Below are positions 26,601 through 37,995 of a DNA stretch of 64,000 nt, one piece after another. The position numbers and the translations under genes are program-made. The stretch's first letter is position 1. The number at the start of each line of letters is the position of its first letter. The stretch lies in the NCBI RefSeq assembly GCF_022539315.1, contig NC_066315.1, forward strand, positions 90,064,990-90,128,989. The letters run 5' to 3'. The DNA comes from Serinus canaria. Lineage: Eukaryota; Chordata; Aves; Passeriformes; Fringillidae. The notes beneath the pieces are model-generated. The model was not told the DNA's origin and searched no databases. It was given only the letters and a program-made list of their open reading frames with translations.

Positions 26601-26799
26601 ATTGCTTTTGAGAACTCCCAGCTGATCCTCCTGTGCTTCAATTCCACTTCCTCTCTCAACTGCTTTCCAAAATAGGATCATTGAACAGTTAATGCTGGCA
26701 CTTAGAATGAGTGAACAACCCAATTAGATTAACTGAGGGTAGGGAAATTTGTGCTTCAGACTTTTATTTTCTGCCAACTCAGGAAGACAAAAGAACATA
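23669..26799. other. Unique AT-rich stretch, nothing recognised
   Basis: No gene, repeat family or RNA gene recognised. Two open frames at about 26466-26723 lie opposite each other on the two strands and are below 90 codons; neither has a recognisable domain. Confidence 0.5.
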
Positions 26800-26946
26800 A
26801 AACAGCTCCCAGGTTCTGCCAGCCATAGCAGTGCAAGGTATAATTGGGACCATAATGTCCGTGCTGGCGATGATGTCGCTCTTTTCTGCCTTCAGGGGAT
26901 AAGGACGTTTGCCGTTTGCTGGGGATCAATTAAATGGAAGAAATGA
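26800..26946. promoter_or_regulatory. Possible conserved non-coding element (weak)
   Basis: This block is more mixed in composition than its surroundings and keeps CpGs at about 26859, 26868, 26877, 26905 and 26911. Such local CpG retention in an AT-rich avian desert can mark constrained sequence. A plus-strand frame of 65 codons crosses it, but no protein family is recognised. The call rests on composition alone. Confidence 0.15.
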
Positions 26947-29847
26947 GAGTTTTTGGCAGATTCTACCTGTCAGATTTTAGGGGTGAACAAATAAAGATAT
27001 CTATTTAAACCTTTGTCAAAGCAAAAGACATTAACCAGACCTTCTGAGATGCTTTGTGGATGTTGACTAATTCATCCATACCTATGACTAGCTTCCTACG
27101 GATCAAGAATTTCTGGTTTTGCTCCTGAGTAACACAGGACATTGGAGGGAGAGCAGAGTCCTGGTGCTTGCTCTTACAAGGTAATAAAACATCAATAAAA
27201 TCACTTTCCTATTATTTAGCCAGTGTTGTGGATACAAAGGAAGGTGACTTTCCCCCGGGCTATGAGCTGTGGGGTAACTCTTTTATATTTTTTTTTCACC
27301 CCGGCCTTCCTAATTAATCTGCCTCTCTTTCTGTAGGGTTTTGCAGCTGTAGTACCACAAAATTATTTTTTAAAGCTTTAAGACACAGTTGTTATTCAAT
27401 TGTAGGTAAAATATTATTATATATTTACTTTTATATATGTTCATGTAAAAAAACCACACACATACTCCCCTTCCTCAGAAAAAGTGCTTTCAGTACTAGG
27501 ATTTAAAAAGTGTGTGTTTCAGAATTCTACTGCCACATCATTACCTTACTGTCCGGCATAACTTGTTTATGGTCTCCCTCCTTCCCCTGACTACTGATGC
27601 TAATTTTCAGTGCTGGCCAGCACACAGGCATAGCCTAGACTTCCCAGAGTTTTGCACTGCATGTAATTTGCTCTTTCCATTGCTTCTCATTGGCAGATTA
27701 GATAAGTTCCCCTGCTGAATTTACGAGATGAGTTCTTACATTTGATGGTTTGGTGCTATGTCTTATTTTCGCCTTTTGCCACTTTCCTTTAGTTCCCCCC
27801 TCACTGAAGGAGATGGCACACAAGTTATTTTTGCCTACAGCATTCCATCAAAAATGCAAAGTCAGTTTATTGCCCGGCAATTTTTTAGTTGTTCTTTATT
27901 TGTGCAGCAAGGGAAGATAGACAAGCTTAGCACAGGCTGCTATTTCAGCAGTTGCCAAACTCTCTTTGACCCCTAACATTGTTTCTTGTTTGCTCAGACC
28001 CATTTTTGAGTAATCTCTTCTAGGTTTAGCTCTGGTTTTTAGTCCAGAAGCTAGTTACAGTTTGTATTAAACTGTTCTCTCTCACTGTAATCTGCATACA
28101 TTTCAGGATCAGTGGTCCTGAAGAAGTGTTTCCCATTGGAATTTTTCATAATTTATACATATATAATTTTTTTTTCTACAAGACAGGATGGTATGTGAGT
28201 CACAAATTTCCTTCCCACACTTTCTTAATTTAGTTTTAAAGAGTACCATTGAAACATGTCTGCAATAATAATTTTTTACTGGCATAGTGTTTTGTTCTTA
28301 TGATTATTTCTGCAAGTTTGCATCAATTTATAAAGCCTAAACAGATCTTAACAAACCATCACACTAGAATTTCTGTAAAGTGATTTCTAATGGTTAATTT
28401 GGTTTGCCTTCAATAATTTTTAAATGATAAATATTTGTTAAGCATAAAGACAAGTTTTTGTATTAGTTTCTGTGTAAGAGTATAGTTTCACTTTACTTTA
28501 GTTGCTGTTTAACAAAACATGTCACTGTTCAATCACCATGAAAGAAGCCTCCCAACCTGATGCTGATGCTGCATTAACAGATATTCTGGCTTCTGTGCTA
28601 AACTTGAAACATTTCACTAATGATTTATACCTCGCACAATATTTAATTCCTCAAAATAATTAATCTTGCCAATCTTACCACACACCAATTTAGTATTGAA
28701 AGAGTTTATTAACAAAGGGATGCTTTTAATCACTGATCTGTCCAATTTCTTTATGTGGTCAGTCAGAAAGAGAGAGCAAGAGCCTGCCCTCTAGGGAACA
28801 AGATCAGCCCTCCAGCTAGGCATTGCCTTCAAGAAGAGTCTTTCCCCACTGACTGCAGAAGAGGGCTAGAGAAACTAAAATAGCTTCTGTGACTAGTCTG
28901 GATCTCTAACTCATTAGAGAGGCTTAATTATATCAACATGTTGGAGATTCTTCTGTGATATAAATTCACCTTCCATCTGTACAACCTTTTCATCCTTTTT
29001 TTTTTTTTAAGCTTCTAGTCAAAATATCTGCTCCACAAGTGTCTCAGTTAATACGGGAATATCACTGAAAACTGTTTCCAAATTTCTTTATGAGAAGTCT
29101 GTAGAGATCATTTGCAGGGAGGCAGTAAAATGCTACATAGCCTCTCACTGCATGTTGCTCATTTTAAGAGGAACTTGCAGGGAGCTTGGCACTCTTTGTA
29201 GTTTGCACACCCAGTTGGTAGCATTTAATATAAAACAGCCCCTGAAAATGCCACTGAAAATGAAACCTTTTTGGCACACGTGTAGAACACATCCCATGTA
29301 GATCCATGCTCAGTATTTGATTAAAGAGCAGCCATTGCTTGCACATAATACTTGAGTTTTCTACAGTAAGCTATGTATGGTGTATTCATAATAGAACATA
29401 ACTAGAGTTGACATACTTGCTTTCCCTTGTTCTGTAGAAATATATATGATATGTGCTGGTGTTTATCTTATGAGATTTTGCTTTAAATAATGGAATATTT
29501 TTTTCTCATGATTCACTTAGTTTTTTTTTTCCCTTTAATACAAGGTACAGTGTTTTATTTTTTGTACCTTATTGCTTAGTTAAAAGCTTTCCCTTATGAA
29601 GGCAAGTGTGCTGCTATATATATATTTAGAATTTCTGGTTTGTTTATTTCTCAGGTCACAACCTACTATTTACAATTTTTTTAAATAGAAAAACCCAAGA
29701 AAATCTATATTTCAACGTCTGAGTCCTTTTTGTCATCTTTGTCGTTTCTCTTTAATATTCAGTACTACTTTGCACTTGAAAAATGCTGGGATTTCTGATA
29801 GAAAAGTGACTTTGCAGAACTGCAATTTGTTTTTCTGCCTTCAGTCA
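26947..29847. other. Unique non-coding stretch; possible constrained block near 27.6-27.96 kb
   Basis: No gene recognised. The part at about 27590-27965 has balanced composition and two short plus-strand frames (68 and 72 codons) without recognisable domains. It could be constrained regulatory DNA, but nothing in the sequence proves it. Long T-runs occur at about 28999-29010 and 29520-29530. Confidence 0.4.
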
Positions 29848-29920
29848 GGAGGGGGTTTTGCCTATGTTTTTTGTTTGTTTGTTTGGGGTTTTTTGGGGTT
29901 TTTGGGTTTTTTTTTGTAAG
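29848..29920 (+). repeat. G/T-rich low-complexity tract with four G-runs
   Basis: A G-run at about 29850, then GGGG twice and GGG separated by T-runs, follow one another within about 60 bases, flanked by GTTT repeats. This could form a G-quadruplex on the plus strand, but the first loop is long (about 30 bases), so any such fold would be weak. Otherwise it is ordinary low-complexity DNA. The 66-codon and 105-codon frames crossing it are low-complexity translations. Confidence 0.7.
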
Positions 29921-30734
29921 TCTCTGGCATACTGCAATTTTACTTATGGATGATGTGATTCTTCTCATACAGCTTTTTTTTTTTATGTACCTTTTAAGCC
30001 CACACTTTTCCTGCCATGTCAAGTTTATTTCTGAACTCACCTTGCTATATTCAGATTCAATTTTGTCATAAATAAATTTCATTTCCAGTTAATCTACATT
30101 GCTGTGATTTAGCTGCATTACTTAGTTACTTACTCAGGTGCCTCATGGTGCAGCTGATTTCACATAAATAAAAGTGGATTGTTTCCTGACTATGAGCTTC
30201 CAAATATTGAGTGAGTCACTCAGAAGTTTAAAAGAAGCCACCACTTTTTGGAGAGTAGTTCAGGGAAACTTCTGTTGTTGGAACAAGCGGTTGTGCTGAC
30301 ATTAAATGAAAATGGAAAAACGTTGCAGGAGTTTGAGCAACATAAAGATGTTATAAATAAGAAAGTTCACTGTAATTTTGAAACTATTTTTGTTTTCATT
30401 CTTTTATTGTATAAAAACTAAATATAAAAAGTGGAAGTTTAACAGCACTTATCAGCTACCCTGAAATAAGAATTTATATGCAGTTGCACATTTTGTTACT
30501 TTGGAGTTATTCAGAATTAGCTCAAGGTTTTACACCCTACAACTTTTGCTGCTCTATATGTAGTTGTTTTCTGTCAGCTCACTGGTATTAAATGGAGACC
30601 TGTCACATTTCTTGGGAGGGGGTAAGAGGATGTTATCTCAGCTATCTTAGGAAAGAACTGGAAGGTAAGAAAAATAGTGTCTTTGGGCTGAAAGATGGAA
30701 ATGGAAGTACTCTATTTTGAAGTGCTCTATTTCT

Positions 30735-30900
30735 GTCACTGCGTAATTAGCATGCAACGCAAATGATTGTGGTTAAAAAATGGACTCTGCCTTGGTGTTA
30801 ATCACAGTGCAGTTGGACTGACAAGTAACATCCCTTTGGCCAGCTGCTGGAAAGTTATTCACTGACCTTAATGACTGCAGGGAGCAAAAGGAATTCTATT
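30735..30900. promoter_or_regulatory. Possible conserved non-coding enhancer-like block (weak)
   Basis: Within about 40 bases there is a TAATTAG homeodomain core (30744-30750), an ATGCAA octamer-like site (30752-30757) and TGTGGTTA, a Runx-type site (30768-30775), with two CpGs nearby. These are family-level motif matches, each frequent by chance. Only their clustering in a mixed-composition block makes the stretch worth noting. Confidence 0.2.
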
Positions 30901-33900
30901 TTAAAACCTCGACTGTAGCTTATGAAGTGAAATAATTTCATCTTCAAACTGATGGTTCAGTAAAGGATATCAAGTTATAGCTATACTCTTTAGAGATTTC
31001 TTTCATTTTAGGAGATAACTGGCATCTGTCATGATGAGACAGAATTATTAGTCCCTGTGATGTAAACCATGATCTTAGGGAAAGGTCTTCTTAGATTTAA
31101 GTAATTCATAAAACTCACTGTATCTGGAGATTATTGCCCAGTGTTGCATTGCCAGGGTTGAGACAAGGTTTGATATTTCATTTAGATGTATCCAAAAGTG
31201 TCTGCATGTTTCTCTAGTTTATTGTTACTCTACTGCACATTTTTAGCTTTTTGTATGGGTTTCCTTACAAACCCTCTTCAAGCCTTTCCATTTTAATCTC
31301 CTATGTCTTGATGCAGATGAAGCTATTAGGAAAAATTACTTTAATTCCAGAATGTTATAATGATGGTATAATGCAATCCTTTTCTTCTTTGTCTCTAAAT
31401 AAAATGTAGAATTTTTTTTTTTTTAACACTTTAAAAAAAAATCTATTTTCTTATTAATTAATGGGTCAGGTATGCCATGTCACTTTTTTTTTCCTTACTA
31501 TTTTGTTGAAATTCCTCTTGCTTCCTCAAGAAATTTCAGATGTTTGCCTTTCTCCTTCTCTGGGCATGAAATTAATTTTGTCCTAGTATCACCAATACTG
31601 CATTTTGAACTGCTTTTGCTTGTATGGCTTTGCTGAACTTTTTCCATTTACAGATTTTTCTGCAACAGATTTTCTTTGGGTTTTGTGTATTTTTATTTCT
31701 AATTTTGTTTGTTACATATAGATTGGTTTAATTATTTTGAAGGCTCACCTCAGTGAACTATAATTAGGCCCTGTGTGATAATTTTCATCAGTGCATACTC
31801 TTCCATGCATATTACTTGCATCAGCAGCTTAATTTTGATATTTTATAGCTGCCAAGTAATTAATTTAAAAATGTTTTTTAGAATATAATATGTAATTCTA
31901 ATTCCCCTTTTCAAATGGAAAGCAAACAGAACAAAAATTCACCAAAAAAGAAGCCGGAAAATAACTACTTCGGGTTATCTGGGACACGTTCAAATATCTT
32001 GAACCAAATGTCAGAAATTATGAAATTTCTGAAAAAGGTATGAAATCTGCTATTAAATTGTAACCTTCTGTATAGTCCAGGCCGTTCTGTTGAAACACAA
32101 TGAGGAGACATGCTCAGATTTCTACAGAAGAGGAGTTTAATATGATTTTTATGTTTATTTTTGTCTATGATTCTATTGTGAATAAGAATGCATAGGTAAT
32201 AACTATGCATTTTTTTCAGATGAGGATTATTCCTTTCACATTAGACAGATCCTTCTGTGTCTTAAAGAATAAGATACATCAAACAGAAGAAAATATAAGA
32301 CCCGAGAACAACATACCAGTCTTTTCAGTTGTCTATCGATAATGAATAAAAAACATTGATAGCAATTCCATTTTCTATTTCAATTGCTCTTAAGGATTCA
32401 TTTATAAGGAGCTTTCTGTCCCATTTGGCTGACAAATGCTGATGTCTGAATCTTGATGCAATCGGCATCTTTTCCTCATACTAAATCATTCATGAATATT
32501 GCACTACTTTTAGACTCTTTATTCTGTCAATGACTTTGTGGTAAAAATAGAAATAGAGCTTTTTGATTTCAGTGATGCATTCATAGCTGATGTAGATCAT
32601 TAGCTTTTTAAAATGCATAACTCATGGATCCTAATTTTACAGTCTTCAGGCTTTTAATCTGTTGGTAGTGTTTGCACTCTGATTTTAAAGGAATAACTTA
32701 ATTATCTTTTTGGAACTAAATGAAATAAATAACTCTACAACAGTAGATACATACACATAAAACAGCAGGAGTTAAATAACATCTCCAGGAAAAAAGAGGA
32801 AAGATTATAAACCACAAACATAAACAATTAAAAGAATCAGGGTTATTCAACTTTTATGAGAAGAAAAGGTAATATGTGATACAGTTGAACACTGTATGGA
32901 ACAAAGGAAAGCAAGAACTGTCTCCCAACTCCTTATGTGACCTTTAATTAAAAAAAAAAAAGTGTTTGTGTTTATAACTAGTAATAACTTTATTAATTCA
33001 AGGTGTTTGCTGTGTAAGAGCTACAGAGCTTTAAGTTGGGGTAAATGTCAACCAGAAGAAAATTTGTTGCTGCAAGTGAGGCTGGGGAGGTGCACAAATG
33101 TTTCTGCAGAACTAGCAAAGGCAGAAAAAGACAAAGATTTATTTTTACTTTAAAATAATCATGATTTTAAGAAGTGCTTATAAATAAAAGGATTTGTAAT
33201 AGCAACTGTGAATCTCTGACCCTTTTAAGCTTCAATCAGGCTGAAAAGTTGAAGAAGAAAATGTATTTAATTTATAACAGTAATTTCTGATATTCAAGAA
33301 ACCATTTTAAGCCATGAAAAGCTATATGTAAAAGTATAACACATCCTCTGCCTTGTTTTTTTTAGAGAGGTTTGCACTTTTCTTCATTGCAGGAGCTTTA
33401 GAAATATAGCAATCTGCACTACTTGGGCTTTGCAACAAATCTGCATGAGAATTGCACTACTCACAAATATTTACTCTAGGATGTCTTAGCAGGGATAGCC
33501 TTAAAAATAATTGATAAAAATAAGTAGATAAAGACAGGAATTAGTCGGTAAAGACAGATATCTACCAAGTCTCATCAGAGTGTGTTAGTTTGAGGTCAGT
33601 TAGCTTTTAAATACCAAAAGCATTTTGTCCTTTTCCAGTGTTAAGCCACTTACCATGATTGTTTGTGTGGAAAACGGAACATGTTTGGTTTCTTTTTTAA
33701 TGTCTGTTTACTGCTAAATGAGTTTAAAATGCAAGGCAAGAAATAAAAATGCTTACGTAGCAAGAAAAAAAGAATTTAGATTATGTGGCAGGTTTTTGCT
33801 GTTGAAGAACAGGCAGCTGCTCCTTAGTGATTTCTCTTTTTATAGAATTGAAAGAGAAGAGATGAGCAAACTCTAATGGAAAAACCTTAATTTGAATGTT

Positions 33901-34519
33901 ATAAGAATGTCTTTCACAGCAGAGGAAGCAAATTGTTGTATGAACTGTGCTTATTTTACTCAACATTTCTTTGATGAGAGCTTGCCCTTCATTTGAAATT
34001 CTGCAGAACGTTAACACAACACTTGGCTCCCATGGAAAAGGCTGTAACGAGTGGTGGTGGTGGTCACTCACTTCTGGGTTCAAAGGAGCTGATCTACTTA
34101 GAGCAATGGAAGGGCATCACTTGGGTTTGGATTGGGGCTATGTACAGGAACTGGGAGTGGGAGGCCCATGTTACAGGGTACTTCTGGAATAAATTTAAAT
34201 AACCACAAGGATACAGCTAAAAGATAGGAGAACTGTTGTCTTCTGGAAACTTCTCTCTCTGGTTTTTCTTTGCTCTGTGTTGAGGGGCTGTAGCTCACAG
34301 GTACCGCAGTGTACTATCCTGTAAGATGCTGTACTGGAAAAAAACAAAGTGGAAGATCACATCTGCTGAGATTTTACTTTAACTGCTTGATGCTGGACTG
34401 TATAAATTTTTTTTTTCCTCTGTGGAAATGTAAAGCATGGGTCATATAAGCAATGGTCTTTTTTGTTTGGCTTTTTCAATTGCACCCTTGAAGGACCAGT
34501 GGACTGTCTGAGGGGACAG
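30901..34519. other. Unique AT-rich stretch, nothing recognised
   Basis: No gene or confident repeat. Poly-T and poly-A runs sit at about 31412-31440. The GTGGTGGTGGT run near 34052 is a minimal trinucleotide repeat. The 100-codon minus-strand frame at 33781-34083 shows no recognisable domain. Confidence 0.5.
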
Positions 34520-35478
34520 TGAGAACGGCTTGAAAGGCAGATCCCAGAGAGTTTGTAATCAGTGGCATACTCTAGTGCCTGTCACAAGTGGTGTCCCCCA
34601 GGGTTCAGTACTGGACACAGTGTTGTTTAACTTGTTCATCAATGACTCAGAGGAAAGGGCAGAGTTCTGCTCAGCAAGTTCCCTGATGACACAAAGCTGG
34701 GAGGAGAGGGTGATACCCCAGAGGGCTGTGCAGCCCTTCAGAGGGACCTCGACAGGGTGGAGATGGGCAGAGAACAGTCTGATATTCAACAAAGGCAAAT
34801 GCAGCATCCTGCACCTGGGGAGGAATAACCCCAGGCACCAGGACAGGCTGGGGGCTGTCCTTCTGTAAAGCAGCTCTGTGGAGAAGGACCTGGTGAGCCA
34901 CAAGCTGTCCATGAGGCACCAGTGACCTTGTGGCCAAAAGGGCCAGTGGTATCCTGTGGTGCATTAGGAACACCAGCAGACAGAGGGACGTGATCCCGCT
35001 CCTCTGCTCAGCCCTGGTGAGGCCACGTCTGGAGTGTTGTGTCCAGTTCTGGGCTCCTCAGTACAAGAGTGAGATGAAGCTCCTGGTGTGGGTCCTGCAG
35101 AAAGATAAAAAGATGATTAGGGACTGGAGCATCTTTCTTACAAGGAAAGGCTGAGGGAGCTGGATCTGTTCAGGCTTAAGAAGAGACAACTGAGAAGGGA
35201 CTTTTTTCTCAGTAGTGCTGAGCAACAGGGCAAAGAGCAACATGCAGACACTGATGCACATGAAGTTCCACCTGAACATGAGGTTCCACCTGCTTTGTGG
35301 TAACTGAGCACTGGAACAGATAGGACAGAGAGGTTGTGGAATCTCCCTAAATGGAGATACTTCAGAGCCATCTGGTTTAAATTCTGTGCAGTGTACTGTA
35401 GGATGATCCTACTTGAACAGGAAGGTTGGACCAAATGATCCACTGTAGTCCCTTCCAACAGTAGCCATTCTGTGATCA
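34520..35478 (+). mobile_element. CR1 LINE with decayed reverse transcriptase C-terminal part and 3' UTR
   Basis: The longest CR1 copy here. Near 34587 the plus strand still encodes GVPQGSVL, the conserved reverse transcriptase motif, followed by LFNLFINDSE. A frameshift then moves the catalytic-motif region into another frame, where FPDDTKL stands in place of the usual F-A-DD-TKL, so the Ala before the Asp pair is changed to Pro. The downstream UTR blocks follow in order ('ttctgggctcctcagtacaag' near 35047, 'ggaaaggctgagggagctgg' near 35142), and the copy ends with CCATTCTGTGATC at 35466-35478. It is 5'-truncated and dead: no full ORF2, no ORF1, several frame breaks. Confidence 0.95.
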
Positions 35479-35744
35479 GGTCTCTAAATATGTACCCAAA
35501 TACCTCATCTTGAGAATTTAGGGAGCTATTGTCCTTTTCTCACTTTACCTCGTGTTGTTTTTCCTGCCCTCTACTTTCTTTGTTACCACTTTCTCCACTA
35601 TCACTTTTGTTTTCATAGATCCTTGGCAAAATCATTTGTATCTCTCATTGGTGTCTTTGTGTCACACTGTGGGAATCATGCCGTGATTTTGGTCATTTTT
35701 CACATACTTTTGCTGTACCCACTTTGTTTCTACTATTTTATTTT

Positions 35745-35965
35745 TGGAATATGCGAAAGCGAACTGGAGACAATATTCCATCTGAGGTGACATCATGAAG
35801 ATAAATAAACTGTCATAAGGATGTCCTCTGTTTTAATCTAGGATCTTTCTAGATGTTCTTAATACTCCATTATGTTTGGTAGCCAATATTTGGCTACCCT
35901 TAAACACTAACGTGGCATCTGCAGAAGTTTACCTGTCATGGCCACTTAATGATTAATATTTTTGA
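35745..35965 (-). mobile_element. Ancient CR1/L3-like LINE fragment, antisense
   Basis: The plus strand reads 'gaactggagacaatattccatctgagg', then 'cataaggatgtcctctgttttaatct' (near 35813), then 'ttaatactccattatgtttggtagcc' (near 35858), then 'gcagaagtttacctgtcatggcc'. This is the order found in antisense copies of old amniote CR1/L3 elements, just downstream of the reverse transcriptase region. It is strongly diverged, and the limits are approximate. It directly follows the younger CR1 copy but is in the opposite orientation, so it is an independent, older insertion. Confidence 0.65.
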
Positions 35966-37561
35966 GTGAAAATTTTTATACACCTAATTAGAGCTGCAGG
36001 GTTTGCTTGGTTTTACTACATGGAGATGGCTTCCCGTGCATAAATATTATTGATGTACTGGTAAACTGAACTTAAATAGTCCACATTAACATAAAAATAT
36101 TTATGGTACCATTTGTTGTCTTGTGTGGACAGAGAAGTCTGCAGGGATTATATGTCAATGTCATAAATTCATGAAAGACCTGAAAACACTGACATGAAAG
36201 CATCTGAAATTTAGTTTATGATGTTATATTTAATACTGCATTTTAAATTTCTTAGCAAATAAGGTAGCAAAAAATCCCAAAGCTGATATAGATCTCTGCA
36301 GCTCATAGGCAGTTACTAGCACAGATGTTTTCACCTGTTGCAAGCTGTGACAGCTCAAAAATATGTGTAACTTTGAATACAAGTGCTAATAACAACTGAG
36401 ACATTAAAATGTAATTATTGCGTGTTATTATACTATCACCTGTGCAGCTGCGAGGCATAGACTGAATATTCTGCCACCTTCAATTAGAAGAAGATAAAAG
36501 TAGCACTGGAGAACTGAGTCACTTAAATGAGAATTTAAATCACTGCAACTGCAGTAGCAATTGGAAAGTCATTCAAAATCCCAGCCAACAAGACATGTTT
36601 CAAGGCTAGCAAAGTGTGATTATTTTTTTCTGAATTTAGGTCACCAAAGCCAGTAATTTGGATGATATCTTAAGGGAGTGTTTGGCCTGTCAGGCAGGTG
36701 TATGATTTCTTAATGCCTTTTTAGCAGTGATAGTCACAGGAACTGTATTGTCCTGGCAAATTAGGTAGAAGAAAATTATCTTCTCACTATATTATCAACA
36801 TTTGTCCCATGCATGCACCTTGGCACTTGCAATACTCTTCACTTTCTTATCCAGTCTCTAACAACTCCAAGCAGCATCTACTACTAATTTCAATATATTT
36901 TTTTCATTGCAAATGTTTCCTGTGAGGCTGCAGCACCTTTTGTTTTAAGATATAAGTCATAGAGCAGTTAAATTGTTTTGACTTCTGTTCTAGAAAAAAA
37001 CCAGTAAAGTGATGGTTGATCTCCCTTTATTGGTAAGAATTTCTTTTATATTAAGGTTAAGACTTCTACCTTTGTCTTGTAAACATAAAGGGTGCACTAG
37101 TGCTATGGTTGTTGTTTCTGTGATCAAGCAACCTCTGGAGTCACACAAGCTTCTGAGGTTTAAGAACTCAGAAGTGAGAACTTAAAAGCTGCTTAGAGCT
37201 CCAGAATTTTAGCCACATGTGTCAGATGATATTTTCTGTATTACCTGTCTTTTAGCAAATAGAAAATGAAGGTTCAGGAGGCGTAAATTAACTTAAAACA
37301 CTGCCCAGAAGATTTTTATGGGCAAAAAAAAAATAAAATTATGCATTTCAGTAGAACCATGATAGTTAATCATCACTTAGACTTGCCTACTGTGTAACAC
37401 AAGCTGTTTAATGCAGTAATGCTTCAAACACGTCTATAGCTTCTGCTTTAAGAATTTATCTACTGATTTAAAAATTGAGACCAGTTCACTAATTAGCCTT
37501 CCCTTTGCTATGGGTAAGTTCCTGACTTGTTGCTGTAGCCATCATGTCACTCCAGTCACTT

Positions 37562-37995
37562 TTGTGGGATCCACAGAGTAGCTGAGGCTGAAAGGCAGCT
37601 CCGTAGATTGTCCAGTTCAACCCATCCGCTCAAGCAGGGTCACACAGAGCTGGTCATCCAAGACCATGTCCTGACAGCTTTTGAACATCTGTCCCCATAG
37701 TAAAGAAAGAAGTGTTTCTTGATGTTCACATGGCCCCCGCTGTGTTTCCATTTGTGTAGATTGCCCCTTGTGCTGACACTGGGCATCACTGGGAACAGTC
37801 AGCTTCTTCTTCTTCTTTCTTCATTCCTTTTCATCAGGTATTTCTACAAAGTCATAAGTTCCTCCCCAAAGCCTTCTCTTTTCCAGGTTGAACAGTCCCA
37901 GTTCTGTCAGCCTTTCATTGTAGGAGAGATGCTCCCCTATTTTTGTTTGTCCTTTGTTGCACTTATTCTCCAAAATCCACCTTTCCTGCAGCTCA
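37562..37995 (-). mobile_element. CR1 LINE, antisense 3' region
   Basis: Read on the plus strand, this is a CR1 in reverse: 'ttgtccagttcaaccc' near 37609, 'cagggtcacacagagctggtcatccaagaccatgtcc' near 37636, 'agtaaagaaagaagtgtttcttgatgttcacatgg' near 37698, 'ccaggttgaacagtcccagttctgtcagcctttcattgtaggagagatgctccc' near 37884. The orientation is therefore minus, with the 3' end near 37562. The terminal octamers have decayed to CCACAGAGTA. The 119-codon plus-strand frame over this stretch is antisense CR1. Confidence 0.9.

Noticed and set aside
34559..34912. 117-codon minus-strand open frame
   Set aside because: Antisense of the decayed CR1 reverse transcriptase region.
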